Positions 43,841-54,074 of a stretch of DNA of 64,000 bases are shown here, piece after piece. The position numbers were made by a program, and so were the translations under genes. Source of the DNA: Pseudocercospora fijiensis CIRAD86 (lineage: Eukaryota; Ascomycota; Dothideomycetes; Mycosphaerellales; Mycosphaerellaceae). Under the pieces are notes generated by a model. That model did not search any database. It was not told the DNA's origin and saw only the letters and a list, made by a program, of their open reading frames with translations. Location: assembly GCF_000340215.1 (NCBI RefSeq), contig NW_006921537.1:1825011-1889010 (forward strand), read 5' to 3'. Within the stretch, counting starts at the first letter, position 1. Each line of letters begins with the position of its first letter.

Positions 43841-45190
43841 TCAGCTATGGACGTGCACGGAAGAGTGTTGGGTACGCTGGTGCGTAGGGCTGTTGTGCGA
43901 TACGCCGGTGGTACTGCAGAGCGAGGTTTGGGAAGGGAAGAGAAGCAAAACGACGGGATGCCAGGGCATGTTCTTATGGAGTGACGGACTGCGCGGGATG
44001 GACCGAGGGGCGATGGCATGCATCGTGACAGGGCTCAGGGGTCTATGTCACCTCCCACTGCAACGGCGGCAAACTGATATCCAAAGTATTCTCGATAACG
44101 ATACTTATTTAACGTATAGCCCACCTTCTTGAGCAACCCTAAGCTCTACGGCCCTATATGGATTACATCGTCTTAAGCGTCTACTTCGTCAAGTCCGAAG
44201 AACTGCTATATAACATCGAAGCGGCTAAGCGTCTCCTTCGTCAAGTCCGAAGAACTGCCACATAAGATCGAAGCGGCCTGGTTGGTTAGATGCGCTTTGT
44301 ATAAGTACCAAGCGTGCGGCGGCCTTCGCATGCCCATTTTATGCCCCTTTCCGGCTCATTCATTCACCTGTCGTTGCGAGCGAGTCGCATAGAGGACAGG
44401 GTCTATACGGTGGTCGAAAGCGGCCCTCGTTTGGCCCGAGAAGCTGCCTTCTTCCATTCATCTACTACTGCACGGCGCCAAACATACCGGCCCTCCGATA
44501 GTATGTAGATAGTGCACGTGATTGAACGTTGGGCCCGGCATGTGTCCCATGCGTGCAGCGGTCGCGTGCCCAGTTCATGCCCGTTTCCGGCTCACTCATC
44601 ATTAATAATTCACCTGGAGGCTGTCGTTGAGAGCGAGCGTATCGCATCGCATCGCATCGCATAGATAAATTCGGCAATGACAGGAGTCCACGTGCTGTGC
44701 TGGGAAGAGGAGAAATGCCTGGCAGGTCTTAGGCCTGTTGGGGAAGGTGCATGCGGGACTGATAAGACCCGACGCCATGGGCTTGAACGAATGGCGGGCT
44801 CAGAAGCGACGGTCCGTGTTTATTATTAGTGCCGAGCGCTGCAATGCGCACCGCATACACACTCTGTCTCTGCTCTGCCAATCTTCCTCCCCGTTTCGGC
44901 TACAGACATACATACATACGTGAAAGAGCAGAGCCTCAGGCATCTGGATGGGGTTACAGTCGACGCCATCGAGTGACCATGCACGCTCGCTGACTGGCCG
45001 ACGGTTATGGGTCGATGCGCGACACTGACACTGGCACAGCGCGGCACTGGCTGACCCGTGGCGCCTCGAGGCTGGTCGGTGCCCGCGTCTGTCTACATTA
45101 ATCTGGCCTTCGCATGACTTGCGCCGAGACGTGCGGAGTGAGCTTCGCTGAAACTTATCTTCTCGCACGACTTGGCCTCTTGGCATCGTT
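43841..45190. promoter_or_regulatory. 1.35-kb divergent promoter region between amine oxidase and MFS gene
   Basis: No gene seen. It holds a short RIP-like stretch (about 44,060-44,290) with a 52-bp tandem pair, and two diverged copies of a segment (TTTCCGGCTCA ... TCACCTG ... TGTCGTTG) at about 44,317-44,395 and 44,567-44,660, the second ending in ATCGC x4. The repeated blocks could be promoter modules or decayed repeats; no specific binding site is identified. Confidence 0.45.
44174..44277. repeat. 52-bp tandem repeat, two copies
   Basis: 44174-44225 and 44226-44277 are consecutive copies starting TAAGCGTCT and ending GAAGCGGC. They share CTTCGTCAAGTCCGAAGAAC exactly and differ at about five positions, mostly C/T. 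Lies in the amine oxidase/MFS spacer. Confidence 0.8.
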
Positions 45191-46813
45191 ATGGCGGAGC
45201 CGACGGGAGAGTTCCTGCCAGGAACCATACAGATGTTCGTGCAAGGCGAGAGCGGTGATCTGCGCGACCAGGAACTCACCCTCACGCCTCCGCCAACGGA
45301 CAGCCCAAATGATCCGCTGAACTGGAGCTTGTGGCGCAAGTACTGGCATTCAACGCTCGTGCTGTTTGTGACGGCCTTGACAGCCGCCACCGCCAACGAT
45401 GCTGGAGCTGGTGGCGATGGCATGTTGTACGAACTCGGCATCCCATACTCTGTCGCCAACACAGCCGCCGGTGTTCTGTTTCTGGCCATCGGCTTCTGGA
45501 CGCTGTTGGCGAGCCCTATGCCTTGGCTCTATGGCCGACGCATCCAGTATCTAGTCTGTTTGTTATGGGGCGTGGTGGGATCGATCTGGTTCGCGAGAAT
45601 TCAGAACAGACAGGATTCCATTTGGAACCAAATGTTTGTCGGCGCCTCCGAGAGTTGTGCAGAAGCGCTGGTTCAGCTTTCGCTGTCCGACTTGTTCTTC
45701 CAGCATCAACGTGGTACTGTCTTGGGCATTTACATCCTTGCGACATCCATTGGAACATTTCTTGGTCCACTTGTAGCTGGCTACATTGCCATTGATAGCT
45801 GGAGATGGATTGGTTGGACGGGCGCCCTAATTTGTGGTGGAACAATGATCGTCTTCTATTTCGGACTCGAAGAAACGTCCTTTCATCGCGAAGCAATTCT
45901 TGGACAGCATGCTGGCAATCCGTCGGCCTCTCAGACCCTTGACAATGACGAAAAGACAACCGGGTCACAGGACCAGAACGATACTGACGCCAGAGAATCG
46001 ACCGATAGCGAGGCAATGCGGTTTACGGACAAGAAGAAGACGTACTGGCAACGCATTGCTCTGATTACCCCCGCGCCGAATATGCTTGGCACCGGACTCA
46101 AGCAGTATTTTTATCGTCTTTACCACACCCTCCGAGTCTTCCTCTTCCCGGCAGTCCTGTATTCTGGACTTCAGTGGGGAGCTCAGGATGCCTGGCTGTC
46201 GTTCTATCTCACTGTAGAAGAAGACAATTACTACGATCCCCCCTGGAACTACTCCAACCAGGCCGTCGCCATCATGAATATCCCAACCCTCATCGGCGCA
46301 ACAATGGGCTGTATCTATGGTGGCTACTTTTCTGACATTTTCGTTGGGTGGATGGCCAAAAGACGAGGTGGCATCTCCGAAGCCGAGGACCGCTTGTGGT
46401 TGATGTTCCTCTCCGCCATCATCAACCCTGCTGGTCTGATACTGTTTGGAGTTGGCTCGGGGAAGGGCTGGAGCTGGCCCGCTCCGTATGTTGGTCTCGC
46501 TATGACTGGCTTCGGCTTTGGTTGTGCTGGCGACCTGTCTATGGCCTATCTCATGGACGCATATCCTGACATGGTTCTGGAGGGTATGGTTGGCGTTGCC
46601 GTGATCAACAACACTCTCGCCTGTATCTTCACATTCACGTGCAGCTACTGGATCGATGCTTCCGGTCTCAGCAACACCTTCATCGCAATTGGAGTCTTGT
46701 CGTTCTTCTTTCATCTGCTGACCATCCCTATGATGGTTTGGGGGAAGGCTTGCAGGCGTTGGACGTACAAGGGATATCAAAGGTTCTTGTACTTGCGAGA
46801 CGGGGAACAGTGA
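45191..46813 (+). CDS. MFS transporter, DHA1/Hol1-like
   Basis: Single exon, 540 residues, about 12 membrane segments with a central cytoplasmic loop (about 235-290, rich in Gln, Asp, Glu and Thr). The N-terminus carries SPNDPLNWSLWRKYWHS, typical of fungal DHA1-type drug/polyamine carriers. The first half includes AIGFWTLLASPMPWLYGRR (motif A position) and QHQRGTVLGIYILATSIGTF, followed by FYFGLEETSF. The pattern resembles the Hol1-like subfamily, members of which import cations or polyamines in yeast, but substrate prediction from sequence is weak. It is divergent from the amine oxidase, consistent with, but not proof of, a shared amine pathway. Plasma membrane location expected. Confidence 0.88.
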   Translation: MAEPTGEFLPGTIQMFVQGESGDLRDQELTLTPPPTDSPNDPLNWSLWRKYWHSTLVLFVTALTAATANDAGAGGDGMLYELGIPYSVANTAAGVLFLAIGFWTLLASPMPWLYGRRIQYLVCLLWGVVGSIWFARIQNRQDSIWNQMFVGASESCAEALVQLSLSDLFFQHQRGTVLGIYILATSIGTFLGPLVAGYIAIDSWRWIGWTGALICGGTMIVFYFGLEETSFHREAILGQHAGNPSASQTLDNDEKTTGSQDQNDTDARESTDSEAMRFTDKKKTYWQRIALITPAPNMLGTGLKQYFYRLYHTLRVFLFPAVLYSGLQWGAQDAWLSFYLTVEEDNYYDPPWNYSNQAVAIMNIPTLIGATMGCIYGGYFSDIFVGWMAKRRGGISEAEDRLWLMFLSAIINPAGLILFGVGSGKGWSWPAPYVGLAMTGFGFGCAGDLSMAYLMDAYPDMVLEGMVGVAVINNTLACIFTFTCSYWIDASGLSNTFIAIGVLSFFFHLLTIPMMVWGKACRRWTYKGYQRFLYLRDGEQ

Positions 46814-47043
46814 CTCTTGGAAAACGATCATCTGAGGTATTTGAATTTCAAGGGAGGTATACGCACAGAACCATGACTAGCTTACCCACATGTGGCATAA
46901 CCATTTGAATCAATCATGATCTGCAACCCTCTACATCAGTGCTTTCAAAGTGGTATCGCCATGCAGAACTCCGCAACCCCTGCGCCAAGTGTAGATCAAC
47001 CACAATTTCCAAGACAAGTGGTATCAGTGTCTTCCACCATCTC

Positions 47044-49733
47044 TTAAGCGCCTACTTCAACCTCGCCACGCCTGTTACCTCTCCGATGGCTATTCGAAAC
47101 GGCACCCGGACGGTTCAGCGTGTATTTGGCGAACGCACGTGCTAGGGCCTTTTTGCAAGACACCTTCTGAGAACCGACAAAGGAGTCAACAGCTACTGCT
47201 ATCGCTCGATCGATGTCGGTAGAGTTGCAGTATTCCGAGAGGCGCATCTTTGCGAAAGACTCAGAGATACGGAGAATGCTTTCAAGATGACGGACCTGTC
47301 GTTGGGGTCAGTGGGATGCAGCGTGCTGCCTCGTGAACGTGAACTTACTGTAATCGGGTATGCTCCAGTGGCAAGCGATTCTCGTCGCATGTCAGCGAAC
47401 AGGCGCGCAATCTTGTCCTGGTCGATTTGATAAAGCTTGGGTCGACAGTGTTCACGGGCGTAAAGAATGTACTTCCTTAGAAGCTCTTGCGGTATTTCTG
47501 TCTTGGGTCGCGTGCCTGGCGCTTCTCCATCGAGGTCCATGCCCTCCTGTGTTTCAGCTTCGGCACCCAAGGAGGAGTTCATGACTGGATGTGCCCGTCC
47601 ATGTGAGTTGACAACGAAAGAAGCCAGTCGCTCATCCTCGGCTGGATCGACAGTATCTCGAACAACGCAGAGAATGTCGAAACGGGACAAGATAGGCTCA
47701 GTAAGTTCAACGTTCTGGCTGAAGGGTACAGTGCCATTGTAGCGGCCACCGATCGGATTTGCAGCTGCGATGACTGCACAGCGAGCCTGCAGGGTTGTGA
47801 CAATACCGGCCTTTGAAATAGAAATGGTCTGCTGCTCCATAGCCTCGTGAATCGAAGTTCGATCCTGGTCATTCATCTTGTCGAATTCGTCAATGAGACA
47901 AGTGCCCTTGTCGGCAAGTACAAGCGCACCACCTTCCAGAGTCCATTCTGCGGTGAGTGGGTCACGTCGTACAGAAGCCGTAAGACCGACAGCAGAGGCG
48001 CCTTGCCCAGTTGCGAAGACAGCTCGATGGGCAGTGTTCTCGATATACTTCAGGACTTGTGACTTGGCTGTTCCTGGATCACCAAGCAGCAGAATGTTGA
48101 TGTCTCCACGGATCGAGTGTCGACCTTGAGCCTCTTTGGCAACGCCGCCAAACAGGGACAAAGCAACAGCAGTCTTGATGTCTGTATGGCCATAGATGGA
48201 AGGCGCGATAGAGCTGATGACCTTGTCGACGATCTTCGGGTCCTTGCTCAATCGACGAATCTCAGCTTCGTCTTCGTCTGTCAGCCGGAAGCCTGCGAGC
48301 TGGTCGTGCGTCTTCACAACGTAGTTAGCTTCCAGAATGGTGGCAAAGACAGGAAAGCCATTCTTGTTGTTCAGCTGGGCATCGTAGTTGTTGCGGTAAA
48401 CTCCCGTGATTTCGACTTCCTCTCCAGGCTTAGCCGAGTCAATGAGATCCCAGAGCAGGATCACTTCTCGATGTCTGGGCAACCGACCAGCCGGGACTGT
48501 ACCAGGCGACTCTTGGAGAGTAAGCTTCTGGTAGTTTCGATACACAGTCTTTTCACTGTTTAATGCGAAAGGACCACGAGACTGGCAGTTCTGGCAGAAC
48601 GAAAGCTTGACTTCTGCATTACTGTCCTGTGGATATGGGCCAAGGGTGATGCCACATTTCATGCAGTCAAACTTGACGTACTTGAGCTGTGGGAAGACGC
48701 CTGTTCTCCTGGTGACTACTCCGCTGACTCTAAGCAGGCAATTCAAGTGGCTCTGACGAAGTTGACGCAAAGTATAAGAAATTGGTAGATTTGTGATCCG
48801 GACGTGCAGCTCGGAGTGAATGCGCTCATAATCTGGGTAGTGATAGAGTGCAACTTCCAGCGCTACCGCGTCAAAGATGGGTAGGATTGAGGAAGGCACG
48901 TTGACCAGGAAGTACGCCAGAGTTGGCTTGGATTGCGAAAGATGGTCCCAGTCGACTTCCAGTGATTCGGCATTGACCTCTCCAAGCGTTCGGATGCGCA
49001 CACCATAAACCGAAGTCCCTGCAGAATCGGTATATTCTGTGAGGAAGGCTTTGAATTCGCGTGCGATTGTCTTATGCACGGCGGGCAGAGTGACCCAATC
49101 GGTCAAACTGGCAGCCTTGACATCTTGAAGCGCTTCGAGGGACAACTCCTCAGCCATGATATCCTCGTGCATGTCGATGTCGTCCGGCTCTTCGTCGAAT
49201 CTGTGTCGCCGCCTTCGTGGCTGGCGAGTTAGATCTGTGACATCCTCTTCTTCGTCCGGCAGGAAAGCGCCAGGGACTCTGCGCTCTCGTGCCAATTCGC
49301 GATCGCGTCGGTTCAAGCGTGCTTCGAGCTGTCTCCTGGCTGCCGCATCCATCTGATCGTACTCGCCTTCATCGTCGAGGTCTGCGCCTTGGTATGCTGC
49401 ATCATCTGTTCTGTCGTAATCACGGTCGAAGTTGTCGCCGAACAAGTCAATTCCTGCATCGTCCTCTGCCATCTCGTCGGCATCGTCAATGTCCTGAATG
49501 AGATCTTCCTCAGGGTCAAGGTTGTCATCTTCCTCGATATCGTCGTTATTCGGGAAGACGGGTGGAGAGGATGCCGGTGCTATCCAAGATCAGCATGATG
49601 ACGACTCCAAACCTTGCATACCATACTCACGGCTCGACGGTGGTGCTCCCGAGGACGACGGCATATCATCCTCCTGATCCCTTCCACGCTTTCTGCCGCC
49701 CGCAGTGGGTCGACCGCGATTTGCTGCTGACAT
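47044..49733 (-). CDS. MCM2: DNA replication licensing factor Mcm2
   Basis: Three exons, 49733-49631, 49579-47349 and 47295-47044, give 861 residues; introns of 51 and 53 bp. The acidic disordered N-terminus (to about 165) ends in GIDLFGDNFDRDYD, typical of Mcm2. The C4 zinc motif is Cys340/343/363/366. AAA+ core: Walker A GDPGTAKS about 534-541, Walker B DEFDKM about 598-603, arginine finger SRFD about 666-669. The last exon supplies the conserved C-terminus (RHLESILRISESFAKMRLSE). Subunit of the Mcm2-7 replicative helicase; the N-terminal tail also binds histones H3-H4 in known orthologues. Taking 49472 as the start would lose 70 residues of the acidic tail. Nuclear, essential. Confidence 0.95.
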
Positions 49734-50253
49734 GTTTGGGCGGAGAGGTGGTGAGCTGCAGATGGTCAGAGGAGAGAATTGCAAGCAAATTGGACTGTTT
49801 TACCTCATGTCTGTATTGTAGTAGTGTGTTGGCAGAGTGATGGAAGTGCTGGAGACAAAACGCTGCTCCACGACGCGTTTCGCGCTTCGACGCGTGACGG
49901 ATGTTCCCGTATCAGCGCGTAAAGTGGTCTTGGCATTGGTTCCGCATCGTCTTTCCACTTCATGCTCACCTGACGACACAAAGATGCACAACAGACGCCA
50001 TTCGCTCCAGACCTAAGTTCTAGCACACGCCTCCTCGAGCATACGCGTCGTTGCCATGGCTGGTGGAAAGGATGTCTGAAAGTCGCATTTGGTGACACTT
50101 CTATTAATTTAATGCGCCTCCACTAAGCACTTCTGTGCCATGGATGTGAATCTACAACACTTCCTGTTCGGAAGAAATATCGCCAACTCCGCGCTATGCT
50201 CATCAAAGTGGACATCATGCAATCCTAGAGCTCGTGAATCATAACAACCATAA
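49734..50253. other. Intergenic between MCM2 and ATG9
   Basis: Promoter of MCM2 and 3' region of ATG9. It contains GACGCGT/ACGCGT-like sites (ACGACGCGTTTCGCGCTTCGACGCGTGACG region, about 49,867-49,899). ACGCGT is the MCB element that MBF binds at G1/S genes in yeasts, so cell-cycle control of MCM2 is plausible. Confidence 0.5.
49868..49898. promoter_or_regulatory. Possible MCB-like elements upstream of MCM2
   Basis: Two GACGCGT motifs lie about 20 bp apart, roughly 140-165 bp upstream of the MCM2 start codon. In yeasts ACGCGT is the MluI cell-cycle box bound by MBF (Mbp1/Swi6) at replication genes. Presence seen in sequence; function inferred. Confidence 0.5.
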
Positions 50254-52899
50254 TCACAAATGCGCAGCGCCGGTCACCTTCTCGGTCTGTGCCCGAGCAA
50301 ATTGAGCAGCCATGCCCAAGACTCCAGCATATCCGCCACCGCCTTGCGCATCAGCCTCGTCGCCATCCGAGTCGCTTTCCAGAGGTGCAGCACCAGGTGC
50401 ATCAGCAAACTCCTGGAGGTCGCTGTCCTGCGCCATGAGACGGCTGTCACTGACGGCAGGCAATGGCGATTTCTCGGTCGTCCCCTTGTTGCCTTCTTCA
50501 GCGAGCTCTTTGGGAGGTCTGAGTCGAGACGTGATGGGCGCTTGCCTGGGAGAGCGAATCATAGATGGACTTGCATGGCGGTCAAGATATTCTGATCGCT
50601 TTATCGAGCCTGGCCTCGCGCGGGCCTGAGCTGGTGTTACGAAGGTGTCCGGCTCCTCTACAATGCCAGGAATGCCTCCTGGCCAAGTCGGCGGTGGCTG
50701 CCAGCTCTGTGGTCGGCGAACTCCAGGTCGATGATTGTGATGACTATAGTACTGCATGAAGTTTTGCAACGATGCTGCCATTTTGTCATCTTTCAGCCCG
50801 TAGTAGTCGTCGCGTAGGCCGTCGGGCTCCTGGAGCAGCGCGGTTGGGTCCTCTGCATTTGGATCCTTCTTGAAATTGAAGTAAGCAAAATTGCACTGGA
50901 AGCCGATGCCCTCAATATGCACAGTCTGCTCGCGAAAGAAATCGATGATGCGCTCGCAGTTTCTGCCTGAATTACGCCACATGATCCAGGGCGCGACGAT
51001 CAAGCTCAGAACCTCTTCAGTGAAGATCATGATTTTGAGCTTGTACATGGAGGAAAATTCGGCGCGCACTTCGTCGCTGTGCAAGCGCTCCTTCCAGTGT
51101 GCAGGCATGTAGTGCGTGTACAGCAACACCTCTTTAAGGTGAAGGACTGGATCATGCACATCATGTTCTTCAGGTAACATGCCGTGCGCTACACCCCAGA
51201 TCGTGGCCATGAGTCCGAGATAGAACACAGCCGTCCTCCCTGGGGTGATTTCAAAGCCAAGGAACAGCTCCGGGTCGAATAGCGTGCAAAGTGTGAGCAC
51301 AGCCGCTACAGCACCAGATACGAAGGCAACAAAACGGCACAGCTGATCCATCTTGTCTTTTGGGAATTGTTTGAGGTACTCCGATGCAAAAGGTCCAGCT
51401 TGCCGCAGCCTCCTCTCAAATAGATGTCTCAGCTCATTGAACTCTCGTATCTTCCACTCTGCATACGGCGTGAAAGATCTCGTGCTTGCTCGAGCAGGAC
51501 TCCTCGTGAACTCTGTGTAATACTTGAAGAAGTAGATGAGGCAATTGTAGCCAACATTGAAAGGCGCCAAGGCAATGCTGAATACAGCTGCCGCCCGCAA
51601 GCGAGCCCTGAGCGCGCCCACAAGAGCACTGCGATTCTTAACATCCAGGCAGGAAGCTCGAATGTTGCCTGTCTCAGTGAAAATGAAGTTGGTCAGGACA
51701 GTGTTGAAGCACCATTCCAAACTCTTCGAGTAGAATTGCCGGGTACCGAGGAACGGAATTGGTAAGGTAAAGTCTAGTAGGTCTTTGTTGTACATGGCGA
51801 CGTAGTAATTGTCTTGTCGCATAAGTCGATTGGCAATGCTCTCGGCATTGAGTCGCTGCTGCGGTTTGCCATAGTCGACATATTTCCGTGCTTGCTCCGA
51901 GAGGTTGTTGGTGGCAGTGGACACATGAGCGTTCTGGACTTTCACGAGGCCATCGACAACTCGCTTCCAAGAGACGGTCTGAATATCCTGGTCGCTAATA
52001 CCGAGAACGTGGAGGTAGAAGTCGTGCATTCTGAATAGCCTTCGGATGTCGCGTGCATACGTAATCTGCTTGTACAGCCAATAGAGTACGAAGAAGAAGA
52101 GTGAAGCATTTTTGAACCACGACGCCTTCGACATGCATTTCGGGATGACAACGTCTTTTGACGATTTGCTGCCCGGTATTGATGAATAGTCGACGCACGT
52201 GGTGAGGAAGATGGCAAAGCTGAACACAAATAGTTGTGTCAATGACTCTAGTGCTCTGGACAACAGGATTGACCACACGCCATGTTCGACATAGTAATGG
52301 TATACTTCCAGGAGGAACGAGTCCAAGCTGGGAGCATTAGTAAACAACCACATGGCATCGGCCTCGGGATTAGCTTTGGGCGCTGGTGCACCTTGGACTG
52401 GGGTCCGTGAAGGTCTTGAAGGCTGCCTCGACGAGCGCGGCGCTCTTGACGCATACAGACCTTCCTGGGCTGTCTTCCACTGCTCATTGGCCTTGGCATA
52501 TTTCCTATTCATTTGTCTGGTGGCGACCATCTCACTGGGTCCCGCTTTCCCTCTTGGCTCAAGTAATAACGATTCTGGCACATCCTCATCTTCCACTGCT
52601 CTTCGCCTCCCTGATGTAGCCTGGCCTTTCGGTCTGGAGTGCATCGCCAGCGGTGACTGCGCCTCGGGACTCTGTCCAGGATCTGTAGGCGTGGGCTGCT
52701 CGCCATCTAGCAAGAACGCCTCGGGATCATCCTCGTCTTCATGAAAGCGATCGTGGTCGTCGTAGGGATGTCGCTGCGCCTCTACATCTCCGCGTCGGGC
52801 ACTCTCTCTCCTTGCGCCATCGTAGAAGGAGACATCGCCTTCGGCCACAGGCAGAAAGCGCGAGAGCACACGCGACGCCATCATGTTCGTATTGTCCAT
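50254..52899 (-). CDS. ATG9: Autophagy-related protein 9
   Basis: Single open frame of 881 residues. The N-terminal 175 residues are disordered and acidic. The conserved core begins WLFTNAPSLDSFLLEVYHYY and has the Atg9 membrane segments (SLTQLFVFSFAIFLTTCVDY, then FFFVLYWLYKQ) and the central DFTLPIPFLGTRQFYSKSLEW block, followed by FILTE-type and FIGF-type regions and CERIIDFFREQTVHIEGIGF. The C-terminus is a long disordered tail. Known role: lipid scramblase on vesicles that seed the autophagosome, cycling between Golgi-derived vesicles and the phagophore assembly site. The start could instead be Met7 (MASRVLSRFLP, 52881), which resembles the usual fungal N-terminus more closely. Confidence 0.95.
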   Translation of the reverse strand: MDNTNMMASRVLSRFLPVAEGDVSFYDGARRESARRGDVEAQRHPYDDHDRFHEDEDDPEAFLLDGEQPTPTDPGQSPEAQSPLAMHSRPKGQATSGRRRAVEDEDVPESLLLEPRGKAGPSEMVATRQMNRKYAKANEQWKTAQEGLYASRAPRSSRQPSRPSRTPVQGAPAPKANPEADAMWLFTNAPSLDSFLLEVYHYYVEHGVWSILLSRALESLTQLFVFSFAIFLTTCVDYSSIPGSKSSKDVVIPKCMSKASWFKNASLFFFVLYWLYKQITYARDIRRLFRMHDFYLHVLGISDQDIQTVSWKRVVDGLVKVQNAHVSTATNNLSEQARKYVDYGKPQQRLNAESIANRLMRQDNYYVAMYNKDLLDFTLPIPFLGTRQFYSKSLEWCFNTVLTNFIFTETGNIRASCLDVKNRSALVGALRARLRAAAVFSIALAPFNVGYNCLIYFFKYYTEFTRSPARASTRSFTPYAEWKIREFNELRHLFERRLRQAGPFASEYLKQFPKDKMDQLCRFVAFVSGAVAAVLTLCTLFDPELFLGFEITPGRTAVFYLGLMATIWGVAHGMLPEEHDVHDPVLHLKEVLLYTHYMPAHWKERLHSDEVRAEFSSMYKLKIMIFTEEVLSLIVAPWIMWRNSGRNCERIIDFFREQTVHIEGIGFQCNFAYFNFKKDPNAEDPTALLQEPDGLRDDYYGLKDDKMAASLQNFMQYYSHHNHRPGVRRPQSWQPPPTWPGGIPGIVEEPDTFVTPAQARARPGSIKRSEYLDRHASPSMIRSPRQAPITSRLRPPKELAEEGNKGTTEKSPLPAVSDSRLMAQDSDLQEFADAPGAAPLESDSDGDEADAQGGGGYAGVLGMAAQFARAQTEKVTGAAHL

Positions 52900-54074
52900 G
52901 TTGAGAGAATCTCAGAAGGAAGCTCTCGCCTACTGAAGGGCAGGTATTCGCTGGTTGTGGGGCATTAATCAGGCAGGTAGCGGGCAAACGTGTAGCTATG
53001 CGTGGCTTTGTGATCGGGCGGACGTCCGTGGGTTTATTGCTGCGAGTGAGCTACCCATTCTCAGGCAAGCAAGCAGATAGAAGCAAACCAGATCTGCCCG
53101 CTTAGCTCTATGGGAGATTGCAGACGGATAAGGTACAGTATGTGTTTGACTTGGAGGAACGTCAGGCGACGCTGAGCATGTGAGTCTCCGCGCGCTTGTT
53201 GGGTGACGTGCCTGCCTCATTCGGAGATCTCGCGCCGAGCTACTCCTTCTTTCGATGGCCTGCCCTGCCAACAGCTTGATGTAACAACACAATCGCAGAG
53301 ATGCATCATGTGGGATCTTGCAGACAACATCATCACAAGCATACGGATCTACTAGTTACAAGTCGTAGCATGTCGCTCACTAGAATGCAGTCCGTCGACC
53401 TTCTCAGCGCAAAATTGTCTTCTTGTAGAGCAAGCAAATGTTTCACCACACCAGGTCTAGCACATCGCATCCCGCGATTGGCGATGATCTTGTAGTTTCC
53501 CAGCTCAGAGCGACTGGAGGTCAGCATTGAGAATACGAGCAGCGGCCATGAAACCCGAAGCTATCATCTCATCCCTCCCACAGACCTGCCCAAGCAGCAC
53601 CAGACCTTCGTTGGGTTCTGTTGCTCGTGTAGCAAGCTCACTGGTTCATCCTCCTGTTAGCAAAGTCAAGACACGAAAAGAGAGACCGCTCACGGCAATA
53701 CCCTGCTGACACTCGCTGGCAGCGCTATGGACGATAGAGCGCCGAGCCCGTTCGGGATCAGTGCCGTTGACTGCAAAGCCCATTCCGACCACTGCTCACG
53801 ATGCTCGCAAGGTCCACTTGGGACGCCCATCGATTCAGAAGCGTACGGCAGCTCTGCTGCAGCTGTTCTGTAGATATCCAGCCTTGAATTGGATGGTATG
53901 GCTCAACGAACCGCGTTACACTGGTCCAAAGGCTCATCATCGGAGCGACAGTCCTTCTATCGCTATTTTATTTGAGGGAAGTCACAGCAGGTCCACACGA
54001 CAAGCCTTAAGCACATTTCTTAGCCCCTCTCCGTCCGAGACGCATGCTGTTGACGGATCACAACAATACTAAAT
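52900..54074. other. Long spacer upstream of ATG9 with a possible gene relic
   Basis: Contains the ATG9 promoter (52,900-53,300) and about 750 bp with protein-like traces. On the minus strand about 53,790-53,703 reads MGFAVNGTDPERARRSIVHS..., followed after an intron-like stretch (GTGAGC ... TTTGCTAACAG) by EPNEGLVLLGQVCGR and MIASGFMAAARILNADL to about 53,518. I cannot assign a family, and upstream exons are not evident. It could be the 3' end of a decayed or poorly modelled gene. Confidence 0.35.
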
